Below, one piece after another: positions 1-11,754 of a stretch of 64,000 bases of DNA. The stretch's first letter is position 1; each line of letters begins with the position of its first letter. The stretch lies in contig NC_053048.1 of the NCBI RefSeq assembly GCF_003473485.1, positions 37,506,755 to 37,570,754 on the forward strand. Reading direction: 5' to 3'. A program made the translations under genes and the position numbers. The notes under the pieces were generated by a model. That model did no database searches. It saw only the letters and a list, made by a program, of their open reading frames with translations, and was not told the origin of the DNA. Origin of the DNA: Medicago truncatula. Taxonomy: Eukaryota; Streptophyta; Magnoliopsida; Fabales; Fabaceae.

Positions 1-1
1 A

Positions 2-109
2 GAATGTTCAAAAGTGAATGTTGCTAGCATTCCTCTTGTTACATTAGTCGGTGGACTTTCAATGGGGTATGCTTTTGGAAAAAAGCATCCACCAAATGAA
101 GTGAAATGA
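2..109 (+). CDS. C-terminal coding exon of an unrecognised gene, cut by the left edge
   Basis: An open frame enters from the left edge and ends at TGA 107-109, giving about 35 residues. It contains a hydrophobic stretch (ASIPLVTLVGGLSMGYAFG) followed by a basic, polar tail ending PPNEVK. This looks like a C-terminal membrane segment with a short soluble tail. There is no start codon in the window and I do not recognise the family. The codon use and the sensible hydropathy argue for a real exon, but it could also be chance. A 3' UTR would follow; 110-1070 shows no further coding signal. Confidence 0.4.
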   Translation, partial: ECSKVNVASIPLVTLVGGLSMGYAFGKKHPPNEVK

Positions 110-1070
110 TCGATAAAGATGCTATTAAGCTGCCAACTCAAACAATTATGAGTGTGTCATTAGTACTAGTTTTTCTTCTAGTTTGTGTTTGTAATTTGCA
201 GCTGTAAGTGGTGCCATGATCCATCTGATCAGCTAATGTTACAATTTATATTTCACATCATCATATGTATTGGTCATTTTGGCATTTTCATGAATCTCCG
301 ACTCCTTTACATATTCAATTTTGTCTACTTAATTATTAACAATTGTTTTTGTTCATATATACCGGTAGGGTGAAAGAAAAAAATTCAAAAAAAAAAAAAT
401 TGAAGAAAAAAAGTAAGGAAACATGTCTAATGAAAGTCACTCCCATAACATGATATAAAAGAAATCTAAACATGTCTGAAGGTGACACCCGAAGAGCAAT
501 GAAATGAAAATATAACTTCCCTAACTCATTAGCAAGAAATCTGTAACAAATCCCCATCGAGAATCATGTATTATTGTGATGCACATTAAGATCGCATTTG
601 ACAGGATCCATAGTACTGCAACAATTGCAGCTCTAACTGATATAATGGATTATGATACCTGAGGGGTTTGTTTCTCTTCACAAAACACGTTTAAATGAAA
701 AGATGCAGCAGATGGTTGGGACCAATACATAACGGATTAGGATACCGGATTATGGTCAAACTTTTATAACCATTTGGCATTGGATGTAAAATCTTATTAT
801 AATGAAATTAAAGTAAAGCAAGAAATCAATTGAATATAATAACAAGAATTCCAATAATCACCAATATCAATTTAACACAGAAGGCAGAACAGAATTTGTA
901 AACAACAACAAATAATTTTTTAACTGAGACATCGTTTAACCTTTTCATTTATTAAAAAAATTATACAATTCAATAATGAGAATAGCCAAGATCCTTGTAT
1001 CTATACCAGCTTATAATTTCTATGGGACAGAAGAAAAAATAAAATCTAAAGCCTGCAGTCGCTAAGAATT
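110..1070. other. Intergenic stretch with no gene seen
   Basis: AT-rich sequence between the partial left gene and the convergent purine permease. It probably holds the 3' UTRs of both. The short open frames at 185-373 and 336-557 have no domain-like content. No repeat with clear ends was found. Confidence 0.5.
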
Positions 1071-2819
1071 TCAACATGGAGATTCATTGTGAGGCTTAGA
1101 AGTGCCAGCTTGTGCGCGTCTTGCCTTTAAATCATCGAGATAATTTTGATAGATGTAGGAAGCAAAACCCCATAAAGCCATAAGCATAGAAATTATCTTC
1201 ACCCCATTCATCTTATCATGAAAAACTATAACAGCCGCAATAGGAGTAATAGCCAAAGACACAGTGCTGATAACATTAGAGTAGAGAGAAGACACCAAGA
1301 AAATCAAGCCAACCACACCAACAGAACAAACCTGCCATGCTATTGCTGTCCAAACCAATGTCATTAAATAAGCAACTTCTCCTTTCTGAAAACTCTTCAT
1401 TTCTTCGTGCAAACTATGCCATTCACCACTCGCAAATAGGCCTATTGTGGATGCGCAAGTGGCAACAAGTGAAGTATAGATTTGCATTTCCAAAACAACA
1501 GAAAATGTTTCCTTTTTCAGAACCTTCTCAAAGGTCAATTGCATGAGGGAAAGCAAAAGAGAGTAAAGTGCAGAAGCTCCAAGTGTACAAAGGAAACCAA
1601 CAACGTATTTTCCCTTCGGGATACCAGAAGGTGTGTCCGAATCTTCATTGACAGCAAGAAGTGAAGAAGATAAAGTGAGAACCACGGTCGAGTTTACAAT
1701 CAAAGCAGTGAACTTTTGAGAGTTGATAAAGTATGAGAAAATTGCATTGAAAGCTAATTGAGATGCACAAATCAGTGCATAGGTAGAAGCAGAGAGGTAC
1801 AAAAGTCCTTGTGAATACATCATATTGTCAGCAGCAATCATGATTCCAAGAACAAAATATATCAAAGCGATGAGTTTGATGGAAGGAGGAACATAAGAAG
1901 CTGAAACCTCTGAAGAAGAAGAAGGAATTGTGAATAACGGAATGAGCAAGACTGGGAAGGCAATAGTTTGGACTAAAGTAGCCATCCATGTACTATTTCC
2001 ACCTTGATCATAGTAAAACCTTCCAAGGATAACTGCAGCAGATTGTCCAACGATGAGAAACATTATGCTGAGTCCCACCAGAAACCACCATTGCCATCGC
2101 TTGTATTTGTTAAACGGTAGTTCATTAATTGTTCCGGCTATGATCATCGGTTCTTCATTATCTGTAATCGAAAGCAACATTAAGTCACTTGTTTTTAAAT
2201 GTAACCGCAGAAACATCAAGTAAACGTAAAATGCAGGACAGAAAAACTAAAGTCGAAAGAGCCAATTTTGGAATTTCGGAATAACAAGTTTGTGAATTGA
2301 GTAAGTTAAACTTAGTTTATCCATCTCAATTATAGATACTTTAACCGATAAGATCTCATGAGCTTAAAGCTAATTGAAATTGGAACTTAAATTCATGCAA
2401 AAGTACAGCAGCAACAGTAAAATCATACATAAATTAGCAGTTAACAGCTATATATATATATATATATAAATATAAATGTTCACTGAGAGAATCATTCATT
2501 CATATTAGACGTATATGATGGAAGGGTAAAAACAGAGTTAACCCAGTTTCCATGCAGTAAATCCAAAATTTGATCCTGATCAGTTCTCCAATAACAAATC
2601 AATGAGTTCAACTTGGTCCTTGCAAAGGGTAAGTATTGAACTATGTTGATGTAAAAGAAAGTGAAACCTAGCAGAAGAATAATATTGGCGTGACATATAA
2701 TCAGAACTAAAACGAAAAACACGAATTAATGAAATAAACATAAGCGATTCCCTTAATAATGAATGAATTAAAGCATCCAAACAAGGAGAAAGAGAGAGAG
2801 AGGTATATATACCTGTCAT
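1071..2819 (-). CDS. Purine permease (PUP family, drug/metabolite transporter fold)
   Basis: Two coding exons on the minus strand: 2819-2813 (only ATGACAG, then a GT donor) and 2161-1071 (after an ATTACAG acceptor), joined as MTDNEEPMIIAG for 365 residues. This start is preferred over the longer unspliced frame from 2219 because the split joins cleanly and gives the usual PUP length. After a short N-terminus comes the PUP hallmark NKYKRWQWWFLVGLSIMFL and about ten hydrophobic segments, including QSAAVILGRFYYDQGGNSTW and a later LYLSASTYALICASQLAFNA. Family members are plasma-membrane proton-coupled importers of adenine, cytokinins and related bases or alkaloids; the substrate here cannot be read from sequence. 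The intron (2812-2162) carries a GA-rich run and a (TA)n run. Confidence 0.92.
2449..2469. repeat. (TA)n microsatellite in the purine permease intron
   Basis: About nine to ten TA units in a row, inside the single intron of the permease gene. Confidence 0.8.
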
Positions 2820-3258
2820 GGTGGATTGGGTTTGAAGTTGAAAGAGTTTCAGAAGTGAAAAAAAGGTTTAGAGAAGAATAGTGAAGAAGAGAGGGTTAGA
2901 AGAATGTCGCTGTTGGTGACGAAAAAAAGGTTAAAAAGGAAAGAATAGGATTCAATTGTCAAATTGTGAGTGACGGCTTCGGGGGGTGAATGAAGCCAAA
3001 TTGATGGCAGTTGATGACCATTACTTTACGGGCTCAGAATGGTAAAACACGTGTGCCTTCTGTTATTCTACGATTCGGGAAACAACTCTCAACAAGGAAA
3101 TTAATAACATGCTGATATAAATTCAAGATTAAATATGGTTTTATTCCGTAAAAATGTTCATTTCTTTTATGGTAATAATAGTTAATTAAAGATTGACTTT
3201 CAGCAATAAAAATTAATTAAAGGTTGAATATGGTTCAATTCCACTTCAATTTTGTTTT

Positions 3259-3388
3259 CTCCTTTGGTCAAGTAGCTAGTGGCTAGACTCACGCACATTA
3301 TGTGTGGAGAAGTGACATCTTCAGGGTTCAAACCCCGCCCCTGCACAAATTATTCCTGATAGTTACCAACTGAGTTATACTTATGGGA
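3259..3388 (-). mobile_element. tRNA-derived SINE, minus strand
   Basis: Read on the minus strand it begins with a tRNA-like Pol III A box (related to TTAGCTCAGTTGGTA) and B box (GGGGTTTGAACCCT), then a tail matching the SINE at 63425 (stem CTTCTCCACA, ending TAGCTACTTGACC). It is flanked by near-identical copies of CCACTTCAATTTTGTTT (3241-3257 and about 3389-3406), a target-site duplication typical of LINE-driven retroposition. The B box is intact but the A box is eroded. Confidence 0.75.
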
Positions 3389-5313
3389 CCACTTCAATTT
3401 TTGTTTGGGTACAAATTCCACTTCAAATTTACTTGTTTTTTATTTATAAGTTTTTTATAATTTTTTATTAATAATTAATCTAAATTGGACGAGATACACC
3501 TCCATACAATGTTAAAGGAACGGTCAACCACACTTTTCTCTTTGTGTGATTTAGGCACAATAAATGATTCAATCGTATATTTATGTTGAAATACAATGAT
3601 TCAAGCTCAAGTTGCACTTTATTATCTTGTATGTGATACACTTGTCTTATTGCATGAGATGACACCTAAAGTTATTTCATGACATGTATTAGTTTATTGC
3701 TTGAATAACAATTGGCTTATTGTACATGTAAATCTCTTAACGGTTAACGGTTAACGGTTAATTTATTGCATATAATTTTCTTAACTCTCCTTCTCATATC
3801 AATAGGAGTTTATAATGTACTTTGTTCATCATTGAAAAGGTAAAATCATAGTGTGTATGAGTGTTTTCTTATGACAAAGTGTCTCACTTTTTCCTTCCTA
3901 GTTATGAATCATCTTGGCATCAAACTAGAGCAGCTTTTGAGTAAGGAAGAGTTAAACTCAAAACATTGACATCATGTTCAAGAGGTCCAAAAACCTACAA
4001 TGTGGAATTTCCCAGCCAGATCCAACTACCCGCGTTTCCACCCGCCTAGCAAAGGAAGAAGTCGAGTGAAGTTAATGTGTCACATCATCTTGTTAGCCTA
4101 ACCAAACACCACTATAGCAGGCAATCATATCCTACTACATGTCATCAAAAACACAACACCTCAACTCACAAGGTCATGTCATTATCCCCTGACGTGCTAA
4201 CCACTTGATTCAATAATGGAATTATTTCTTTTGTTTCCATTCATAACAAAAATCTAATCATTTGACTCATGACATTTTTCTTTTATACAAGCAGCAAAAC
4301 TGATGACGACATTCAAGAAGCTCAAAGACAATAAAAGAGTGTGATTACTATAAGGAAAGCTAAGAGACTCCAAACAGAGATAGATGGACAAATTATTCCA
4401 AATATTGTTTGTTTCTGATTGGAATTCTTAATGGAAGTGTAATAAAATTCTTAAAACGTAGCTTTTTTATATTTTAGTTGTCGACGATTTATTCTCTTTA
4501 AACATAGCCTTTATGGTCACTAGTTTTTGAGGACAACAGAATTTACAAATTCATACTTGTGTGTGAGGTAGAAAATATCCTCCAAGGTTTTTGGTTAAAC
4601 CATTGTGGATCTTATCAAGGAGATTTTCAAATCTCTTGTGGCGGTTCTCATTTTGGTCTTATCTTCGTAGAGATCATACATCTATGTCGTCATCTAGTCT
4701 AATCTATTTTTTGTAAGTTTTCAATTTCTTTCTTGGTTCTTTATGTGTGTTTCTATGATAGGTCTTTAAAAAATTGCTTGAAAAAATGAATTCAATCTTG
4801 CAAATGTCATTTATCTTTGAACCCTCCATCGTAGGTTCACATCAATTGGTATGAGAGTTTCAATCAAATAATAATTTATTACACCTAACAAATTTTTTTA
4901 AAAAAATTGTACCTAACAACATCATTGAAATTGATCGAGTCTTTGATGTCTTCAATATAAGAATGTCTCGTACGTGAAACTTTTCTCTTAAACACAAAAG
5001 AGAACGGCGATACTCTACTAATATTTACCTCAACTCTCAAATAAATATCTTATAGCACTTAAGCAAGTATGTCTATGCAATATATATAGTAGGGGATTTA
5101 TGTGCAACATCTCAAGGAGAAATTTATTGGTAGGAAAGTCTCAAGCATATTCAAGGTCAATCCAATACATTTACATATCAAAAACGAACATTAAAATGAG
5201 ATATTTTATGTAAGAAAAAATAACAAAAATAAAAAAACAATAATAATCAATAGAAAAAAAAGGTCACTTACATATACAATAAAATGTCCCTTAAAAACAT
5301 ATTCAATAAAATG
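3389..5313. other. Intergenic stretch with an LTR-type remnant in its right half
   Basis: No gene seen. About 4300-4870 is annotated separately as a possible LTR plus primer-binding region. The 3480-4250 part has only short, low-complexity open frames and a TTAACGG triplication near 3740. Confidence 0.4.
4300..4870 (+). mobile_element. Decayed LTR retrotransposon end, copia-like (fossil)
   Basis: A U/A-rich leader-like stretch ends at about 4845-4862 with a motif resembling the initiator-methionine tRNA primer-binding site of plant copia elements (TGGTATCAGAGC type). The part before it would be the 5' LTR and the part after it the leader. The outer end is not defined, no coding frame survives, and the element looks old and broken. 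Identification rests mainly on the primer-site resemblance. Confidence 0.35.
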
Positions 5314-5379
5314 AAGGTTCGAATCCCGGCCTTGCATATAATAATGCAGTATCATACCAATTGAGCTATGCTTACGGGA
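5314..5379 (-). mobile_element. Short tRNA-derived SINE copy, minus strand
   Basis: The minus strand shows an A box (AGCATAGCTCAATTGGTATG) and a B box (GGGATTCGAACCTT) in tRNA-like spacing. TCAATAAAATG flanks both sides (5303-5313 and 5380-5390) as a target-site duplication. It lacks the longer 3' tail of the 63425 copy, so it is either a short subfamily or truncated. Confidence 0.65.
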
Positions 5380-5567
5380 CTCAATAAAATGTTTTTAATT
5401 AAAGATATAAAAATGGTTTTAAAAATTATTGTTAATTATTTTGTATTTGAGGGAGGTAATGAGCAGAATATGGGGTGTAACTAGAATATTTTGTTCCCTT
5501 TTTCTATAGTGCGTGTGACAAGTTCCTCTAACACTCACTCGTTCACGAAGAGAAGAAACAGAGAGAT

Positions 5568-5611
<44 letters not shown>
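5568..5611. repeat. (GA)n microsatellite in the mtACP 5' leader
   Basis: A run of GA repeats that abuts the ATG of the acyl carrier protein gene at 5612. GA/CT runs in plant 5' leaders are common and can bind BPC/GAGA-type factors; that role is only inferred here. Confidence 0.8.
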
Positions 5612-5613
<2 letters not shown>

Positions 5614-8600
5614 GGCACTGAGAGCAGCTATACTCCGCCATGTTCGTATTCCAATCCAATCCACTCCAAAATTACAACCATGGAATGGTTCCATTCGATC
5701 CATGTCTTCACACGACGATCATATCACCAAAGAAGAAGTCGTCGAGCGAGTCCTCTCTGTCATCAAAGATTTCCCCAAAGTTGATCCTTCAAAGGTTTCT
5801 TCTTTTCCTATTTTCCCCTTCATTTTGCATAATTTTTAGTCTTTATTACTGTAAGATAGGGGGAAAAAAACTGAGAAATGAGTATGCATAATTGTTATTC
5901 TGTTGATTTGTCCAAATGGGTTTCCCCCAAAATTTGGAATTGAGAAAAATGTGTAATAGGTAACCTAAATCACTATTATGTTGATTTATTCAAAAGGTTT
6001 TTTTGCTAAAGTTTGGAAATTTACCTTAATAATTACCTGGGTGGTGTTTGTAATAATGTTAAAAGGCTAAAAGATGTGCAATGTGTGTCCCAAGTTGTTA
6101 TTATGTTGATTTAGCCCAAATTTGAAAGGTTTGCTCATTAACCATCTTAGAAGTGTTTGTTGTCTTAATTTGTGTGGAAAATTAGAAATGGGTTTTTCCG
6201 AATGGGTTGCTCCGAAAGTTTTAGATTTAGGGCCTGTTTGGATCAGCTTATTTGTTGATTTGAGGCCTGTTTGAATTGAGTTATTTGAGCTTATCTACTG
6301 ACATAAGCCAATGTGAGACTGTTTGAGAGAACTTATGAAAACAATCTATAACATGTCCATTAGCACGTATATCTTATATGATAGCATTTTGACTTTATTT
6401 TCTAGCACTGTGATAAACGTAAACATTTATATGATAAACACTTGATTAAGTTGTTTATTCAAATAAGGCCTTACTCACCATGTGGGAAGTGTCTGCTTGG
6501 TTATGCGGGGATTTGTTTGAAGATTTAATGAGAGATATTATGTGCAAGAGAAAACTACGTTGCAGTTCTCAGTTGATAATAATAATATATTATTCAACTG
6601 AGATGCATTTTGTAGGAAAAACTACATGGCTCTTTGGCTAAATAAACCATTTTCTTCAATGTTTTTTTTTCTTTCTAAATGGGCATTATCATTGTGGAGT
6701 GTGAGAAGGGTTAGATGTCTGCAGTCTTACCTTAATAACTCCTACTGGTTTTCTACATGGCATTTTTAAAAAAATAATTTTATTCATACAATTTGCTTGT
6801 ATGTTTGGACTTTATAATGCTGTAGTTATATTTATTTTTTCAAAATATTGAAGTTTAAATGGATTCTCTCATATTTTAGTAATGCGTAATTTCTGACAGT
6901 TTGAATAAAATCTTTTGAATACCCCTCATCTGAATGTTTATATTCAATACAGTCCTGTGCAAAATATTTAAATTGGAAAATAAGACTACATTTGATAAAC
7001 TCTACTTTCATGAAGGCATTCCAGATTTGACATGCAAAGGAGTTAGGGACTGGAAGACATTCCCCTTGCTTTGATTCACTTTTCTCCTTTTCCTCTTTGA
7101 TCTTGGCTTGTTTTTATCCTTGTACTATATAGTAACTCTCTCTCTCCTCTCCTCCTTAAAAAAGTGTTGTTTTCATTAATAAAATTTCAAGTTCCGAATA
7201 AAAAAACTCCTAAACAGTGTTGTTTTCATTAAAAAAATTGTGCAATCATAACCCATTTCCTAGACACACACACACTGGTTAAAAAAAAAACACTTGATTA
7301 ATCTTGTCAAAATTCCAGTGTTGTGAAATATCACCGATGGCGAATTTTTGACAACCGCCACGGCCAATTTGTGAAAGATGGCGGTGCCATGGTGTTCTAT
7401 GGTGGATTTGAGCTGTGGACTTCAAACTCTTCTGTATTATGCATAAGGAGGAGGCTGATACACACAACACTTTATGGCCTAGTTTTCTACTTTTTTTCCT
7501 TTGGGTGGGGTGAAGGGGGCGGGGGTTTAATCTTCAATATGGCTTTTGTTCCCAAAGTAATATTTGAACTTATCTTTGAGACTTTCATTATTCCATTTAT
7601 TTAAGTTGAAGCAACACTGATATAAATACACTATTTGTTCATAGTAGAAGGTTTCATCATGTTATTAACAAGTTTAAACCAGAATATGTAATATGTTAAA
7701 TTCCCAAACATAGATAATTAGGGTATCCTGGTTTCAAAAGAACATTTTTGTTTTGCATTTCTTCTTGTTTTCTATTTTAATTACAAAAACAACTTTACTT
7801 TCACCTCGTTTCTTGTGTAGGAAGCAGAAAAAACAATTGAATGTTTTTGTGTTTATTTCCTGTGTTTCACTTTTAATTACAAAAATACCTCAGTTGTTTC
7901 TTGCTTTTAAGGATTTGTCTTGGAAACCAGGAAAATAACTATTTTTTGTTTCTGTTGTTTCCTTCATATATATTTGAAAATGGGAGACAAAGGGAAAACA
8001 ATGTTTGTGTTTTTATAATCAAAAGTGAAACATGTAATGAGAACGGATAACATTTTCTCAAATTAAATAGACAGTCAGTTTTCTCCCACAACTCTTGCTC
8101 AGCTATTGATAGATTGATTTCCTCCATAATCAGAAACTTCAGAGCTAGATATTTTAAGTATATGTAGAAACTGGCATAGCTCCCAGGGGATTCATTTATT
8201 TGGAATCTAACAGAAACCAAATTACAAATAGGTAGCAGCAGCAGCACAATGTGTGCATCTGCCAGTACCAAATGATTTAAGACAATTGTAAATTTAAAAG
8301 GCTCTATTTTGTTCACTTGATGCCTTACTTTAGGATTCTCCGTCTTTTGAAATATTTATATAGACACTTTGTTTTTCGGATTTCACACATGACTTTATAT
8401 TGTTTGTTTCACATTCTACAATGTATTCAAGTTCACTTCGCAAGCTGATGAGCCAACAGTGTTTACTAGTATTTGTTTAGAATACCTATTATCGTATTCA
8501 TTCTTAATTCACAGTTGCCCAATATTTAGGAGCTCACAGTTATACACAATAAGAACAACAGAGTCCTCCTCCACTGCAAATACAATATGTGCGGGGCTAG

Positions 8601-9586
8601 TAAATTGACTTAGACTGTCTGGTTTCACATTTTATGATCTATAACGTTCATATTATTCGACAGAGTTGGAGTTTTCTTGTATCAGAGAAGTGTTGCTACT
8701 TAATATCCTCTGCTTTAAGACTAAGACCTTGTTTGGATAAACAGTTATTAAGTGTTTATCATATAAGTGCTTGTGAATAAACTATTTTTGTAACAAAATA
8801 TAAAATAAAGTCAAATTATTTTCATATATTAGCTGAAAGCTGTTTGTATAAGTTATCCTGGAGGCTCATGGAAATAAAGGTGAAAACAGTTTATGGACAT
8901 GCTATAAACTGTTTCTATAAGCTCTCCCAAACAGTCGCACAAGTGCTTATGTCAGTAGATAAGTTTAAATAAGTTAATCCAAACATCTCCTAATAGTTAT
9001 CAACTACCAAGTCATCATCACAATATCAGTATATAAAAGTTGAAATTGGGTTATTCACATGCATTTAAAAAAACTTTGATGAGAATGTCCCTCACTTCAG
9101 TGACTGTTGTTCTTAGTTAAGGAATTTTCTGCTAGTCATAGTTTTTTAGAAACATTGTTCTTAATTCTTTTGAGCACAGGAGTCATCAAGGATCTTATTT
9201 TTATTTTTTCCTCTTAAATTTTTATTTTCATTGGTTGTCTTGTATCTAGACGCTTGAACTTTCTTACTCTTGAATACAAATATTCTTCTGTAGAAAGATC
9301 TTTTTAATATGTTTGTACTCGTCTATTTTACACCTTGCATATTTGATCATGCATTGTAAATTGTAAGCTGTGCAGATAATTTATATTTATGGGTTTAATG
9401 GTTTCTCAGGTGACTCCAGAAGTGCATTTTCAGAAGGATTTGGGTTTGGACAGCTTAGACAACGTCGAAATTGTAATGGCACTAGAAGAGGAGTTCAAGC
9501 TGGAAATCCCAGACAAGGAAGCTGATAAAATTGACTCTTGTCATCTTGCTATTGAGTATATTTCTAACCACCCCATGTCTAGTTAA
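5612..9586 (+). CDS. Mitochondrial acyl carrier protein
   Basis: Two exons: 5612-5794 (61 codons, donor AAG|GTTTCT) and 9410-9586 (acceptor CTCAG|GTG, stop TAA), giving 119 residues. Residues 1 to about 35 form a basic, Ser/Arg-rich presequence suited to mitochondrial import. The rest is a full ACP four-helix domain. Ser76 in GLDSLDNVEIV is the 4'-phosphopantetheine attachment site, followed by the acidic helix (MALEEEFKLEIPD). In mitochondria this protein carries acyl chains for octanoate/lipoate synthesis and is a subunit of complex I. The start is the first ATG after the GA-rich leader. The intron is 3.6 kb, long for so small a gene, and holds at least two MITEs. Which of the plant mtACP paralogues this is cannot be settled by eye. 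Confidence 0.95.
6263..6470 (+). mobile_element. MITE in the mtACP intron (GGCCTGTTTG ends), copy 1
   Basis: Begins GGCCTGTTTGAATTGAG and ends TTATTCAAATAAGGCC, so the ends are inverted repeats. The inside has the TTATCTACTGACATAAG and ATGATAAACACTT motifs shared with the copies at 8725 and 11755. A second start-like GGCCTGTTTGGAT lies at 6231, hinting at a nested or duplicated end. Confidence 0.65.
7266..7480. other. Intron segment with a possible repeat fragment
   Basis: A more GC-rich patch in the mtACP intron with a phrase of the type TGGCGAATTTTTGACAACCG, partly echoed by a similar patch near 28950-29035. It may be a dispersed repeat fragment. No ends or coding content could be defined. 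Confidence 0.25.
8725..8990 (-). mobile_element. MITE in the mtACP intron, copy 2, inverted relative to copy 1
   Basis: Starts GACCTTGTTTGGATAAAC and ends AAGTTAATCCAAACATCTCC. The inside reads as the reverse complement of the copy at 6263 (GTGCTTATGTCAGTAGATAAG near the right end). Both copies lie in the same intron in opposite orientation, so the intron RNA could fold on itself. Confidence 0.65.
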
Positions 9587-10000
9587 AGTTAACCAACGTG
9601 TCTTGTTCCAATTTGGTTTCATGTTAAACTTAACATCAGTGCAACCTTTGCCTTTCCCTTCTTTCACTGGATGTTTCTTGAATCTGGTTTATCTTGTTAT
9701 CTTTGCCTTTACCCTTTCAAATTGAAGTGAAATGGGTTGGTTGTTGAAAATAATATGAATTGTCTGAAAAGAGTTTGTTTAGTGAAGAACAACTACTGGA
9801 TATTTGAAGAGCTCTAATTTCAACTGTTATGTTTTGAATTTTTTTACCGTGGGTAAGAAATGGTGTTGATGGAGCTGTCATGATGAGGTCTAAGCTCTAA
9901 AGCTCATGCAATAAAATTTGATTTCATTTTGGCAACCTTTTCCTAATATAGACTTTGCATCATGTACTATTGCATCTATTTTCCTTTTCTCATTTTGAAA
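9587..10000 (+). other. 3' flank/UTR of the mtACP gene
   Basis: Directly follows the stop codon. T-rich, with AATAAA-like signals (GCAATAAAATTTG near 9907). No other gene is seen. Confidence 0.4.
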
Positions 10001-10113
10001 TTAATAATTCGACAAAACAAATTTTTGCATAAATCATCATCATGCCCACCTACGTTTCTGTGTGGGTTGTTCCTTAAATAATGTTTGAAGTATTACCTCA
10101 TCTTTTCACAATG

Positions 10114-10250
10114 ATTGCTCAACGTGCCCCTCAGATTGCTCACGCAATTTTGGGAAAATGTTGCAACTCGATTGGGTTTTACTCACAAAAAATGTCAATT
10201 GGGAGTTATGACTCGATTGGTTGAGCAATCCGAGGGGCTCATTGAGCAAT
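10114..10250. repeat. Imperfect 29-bp inverted repeat with a 79-bp spacer
   Basis: Arm 10114-10142 (ATTGCTCAACGTGCCCCTCA...) pairs with 10222-10250 (...CGAGGGGCTCATTGAGCAAT) at about 26 of 29 positions by eye. The hairpin would be stable as RNA. It is either the pair of ends of a small foldback element or a possible small-RNA hairpin. No flanking duplication was recognised. Confidence 0.55.
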
Positions 10251-11028
10251 ACCCTCTTTCCACTCCGCCGCAGTCTAAAGCAGCTGACGATTGTCTTCAC
10301 TCTTCCTCTCCATTTGGGACTTGGGAGCCCATCAACCCCTTCTATTTTGGGCATCGTCGCATATATCCAAAATCACGACATTCAAAGGGTTGTCAAAATT
10401 ATGGCGGTACAAACTTTTCCTAATTTTAAATTGATAAATTTATTGGTTCAAAACTTCAAATAACTTTTTTTAAAGGAAAAAAGCTTATAGCATTTTATTA
10501 ACAATTAAAATGCAAATACTTGACTGTACATCAACTGGTAATTTGTTTTTTCAAAAGAAAAACAAAATCAACACATTCTAAATTAGAAGAAGCAAAATTA
10601 CAATGAAATTAACTTAAAAAATTGAGTGAAGGTATCTCCACACGTTTATACCATTTGGATCCGTTCTTCTGACACTGATCACCAAATTGGTGTGGAGCTC
10701 ACTTTCAAATGGACAGCTATAGGAATCAAACCCACATTGGTATTTGATGTTATTTAGTTCAGGGAAAATATCAAACAAAATGAAAATATTAGCAGGACTC
10801 AATTATATTCTGCATTTCATGAGAAGGAGACAAAAATTTACATGTAAGCTACAAATTGATGAAAAAGACTACACATAGCTAGGTTAATATAAAATTTGTT
10901 TATGTCATGACGTTTTTTGTATATTCATTTTAAAGTTATGAATCTGGCCTGTACATGGACCATTATGCGCCTTAAAACTGATATAATTTGCACACTATCA
11001 TTTCTTTAATTATATGATGCATAATCGA
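10251..11028. other. Intergenic stretch with no gene seen
   Basis: A GC-richer patch at 10255-10400 has overlapping short open frames in both strands without domain-like content. The rest is AT-rich. Confidence 0.4.
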
Positions 11029-11123
11029 GTCCTCATGAACTTAGCTCAGTTGGTTTGAAGTTGAACAATGCATAAAATATGTAAGGTCTGGAGTTCAAAC
11101 TCCGGCCACCACAAAAAAAAAAA
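11029..11123 (+). mobile_element. tRNA-derived SINE with CCACCAC-A(n) tail
   Basis: Shows the A box (AACTTAGCTCAGTTGGTTTG) and B box (GGAGTTCAAACTCC), ending GGCCACCAC followed by an A-run. ATGATGCATAA flanks it at 11014 and 11124, a target-site duplication. Same short subfamily as the copies at 38759 and 50341. Confidence 0.8.
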
Positions 11124-11142
11124 ATGATGCATAACTGAAACA

Positions 11143-11392
11143 AGTCTTTTAAATATTTAGAATTTTGTTTTTAATCCTTACAAAATAATATCGCAGTTTT
11201 TAGTCCCCGTGACATTTTCTTTTATCATTTTAGGGAACAAAAATGTTGACGGATAATTTTTCCAGAGACAAAAAATGTTGATGAAAATTTTTACAAAGAC
11301 TAAAAATGTTGACAACATTTTTTACTGGGTCTAAAAAATGCAGTTTTATTTTGTAGGAACTAAAAACGAAATTTTGAATATTTATAAGAATC
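11143..11392. mobile_element. Foldback MITE
   Basis: The left part (TTTAAATATTTAGAATTTTG) and right part (AAATTTTGAATATTTATAAG) are imperfect inverted repeats. Between them are repeated AAAATGTTGA phrases. Non-coding. Confidence 0.5.
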
Positions 11393-11754
11393 ATTTACTT
11401 AACTAACACTTTACTTATTACACTAACATATGTTTTAATAATAATACTTTTTTTTAGGGATGTTTTAATAATAATATTTAAATAGTGTATTGCGATATGT
11501 TATAATAAGATGGTGTGATAAAACATGGCATTCTTAAATAGGTTTATGAAACTATGAATATTTTAAAAATTAATCACTTACTTTCTTTTTTAAGAAAAAA
11601 AGAAAAAGTAATCAATTTTGTTCGTAACACGTTTTCAGAAGGATTGATATGAGTAAAATTTAATAAAGTTAGACACCTTCATGAAATATTCATAATCTCA
11701 AAGACTTATTTGAAAACATCATATCATTTTAAAACTCTATGAATTTTAATAGGG

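Noticed and set aside
1337-1664. Plus-strand open frames of 60-69 codons
   Set aside because: Antisense shadows of the purine permease exon.
7323-7604. 93-codon frame in the mtACP intron
   Set aside because: Low-complexity tail, no start context and no family; likely chance in a repeat fragment.
7939-8316. 125-codon minus-strand frame in the mtACP intron
   Set aside because: Leu/Ile-rich without a domain or splice partner; not conserved-looking.
10106-10463. Overlapping frames of 80-102 codons on both strands
   Set aside because: They result from the GC-richer hairpin region and have no recognisable protein features.
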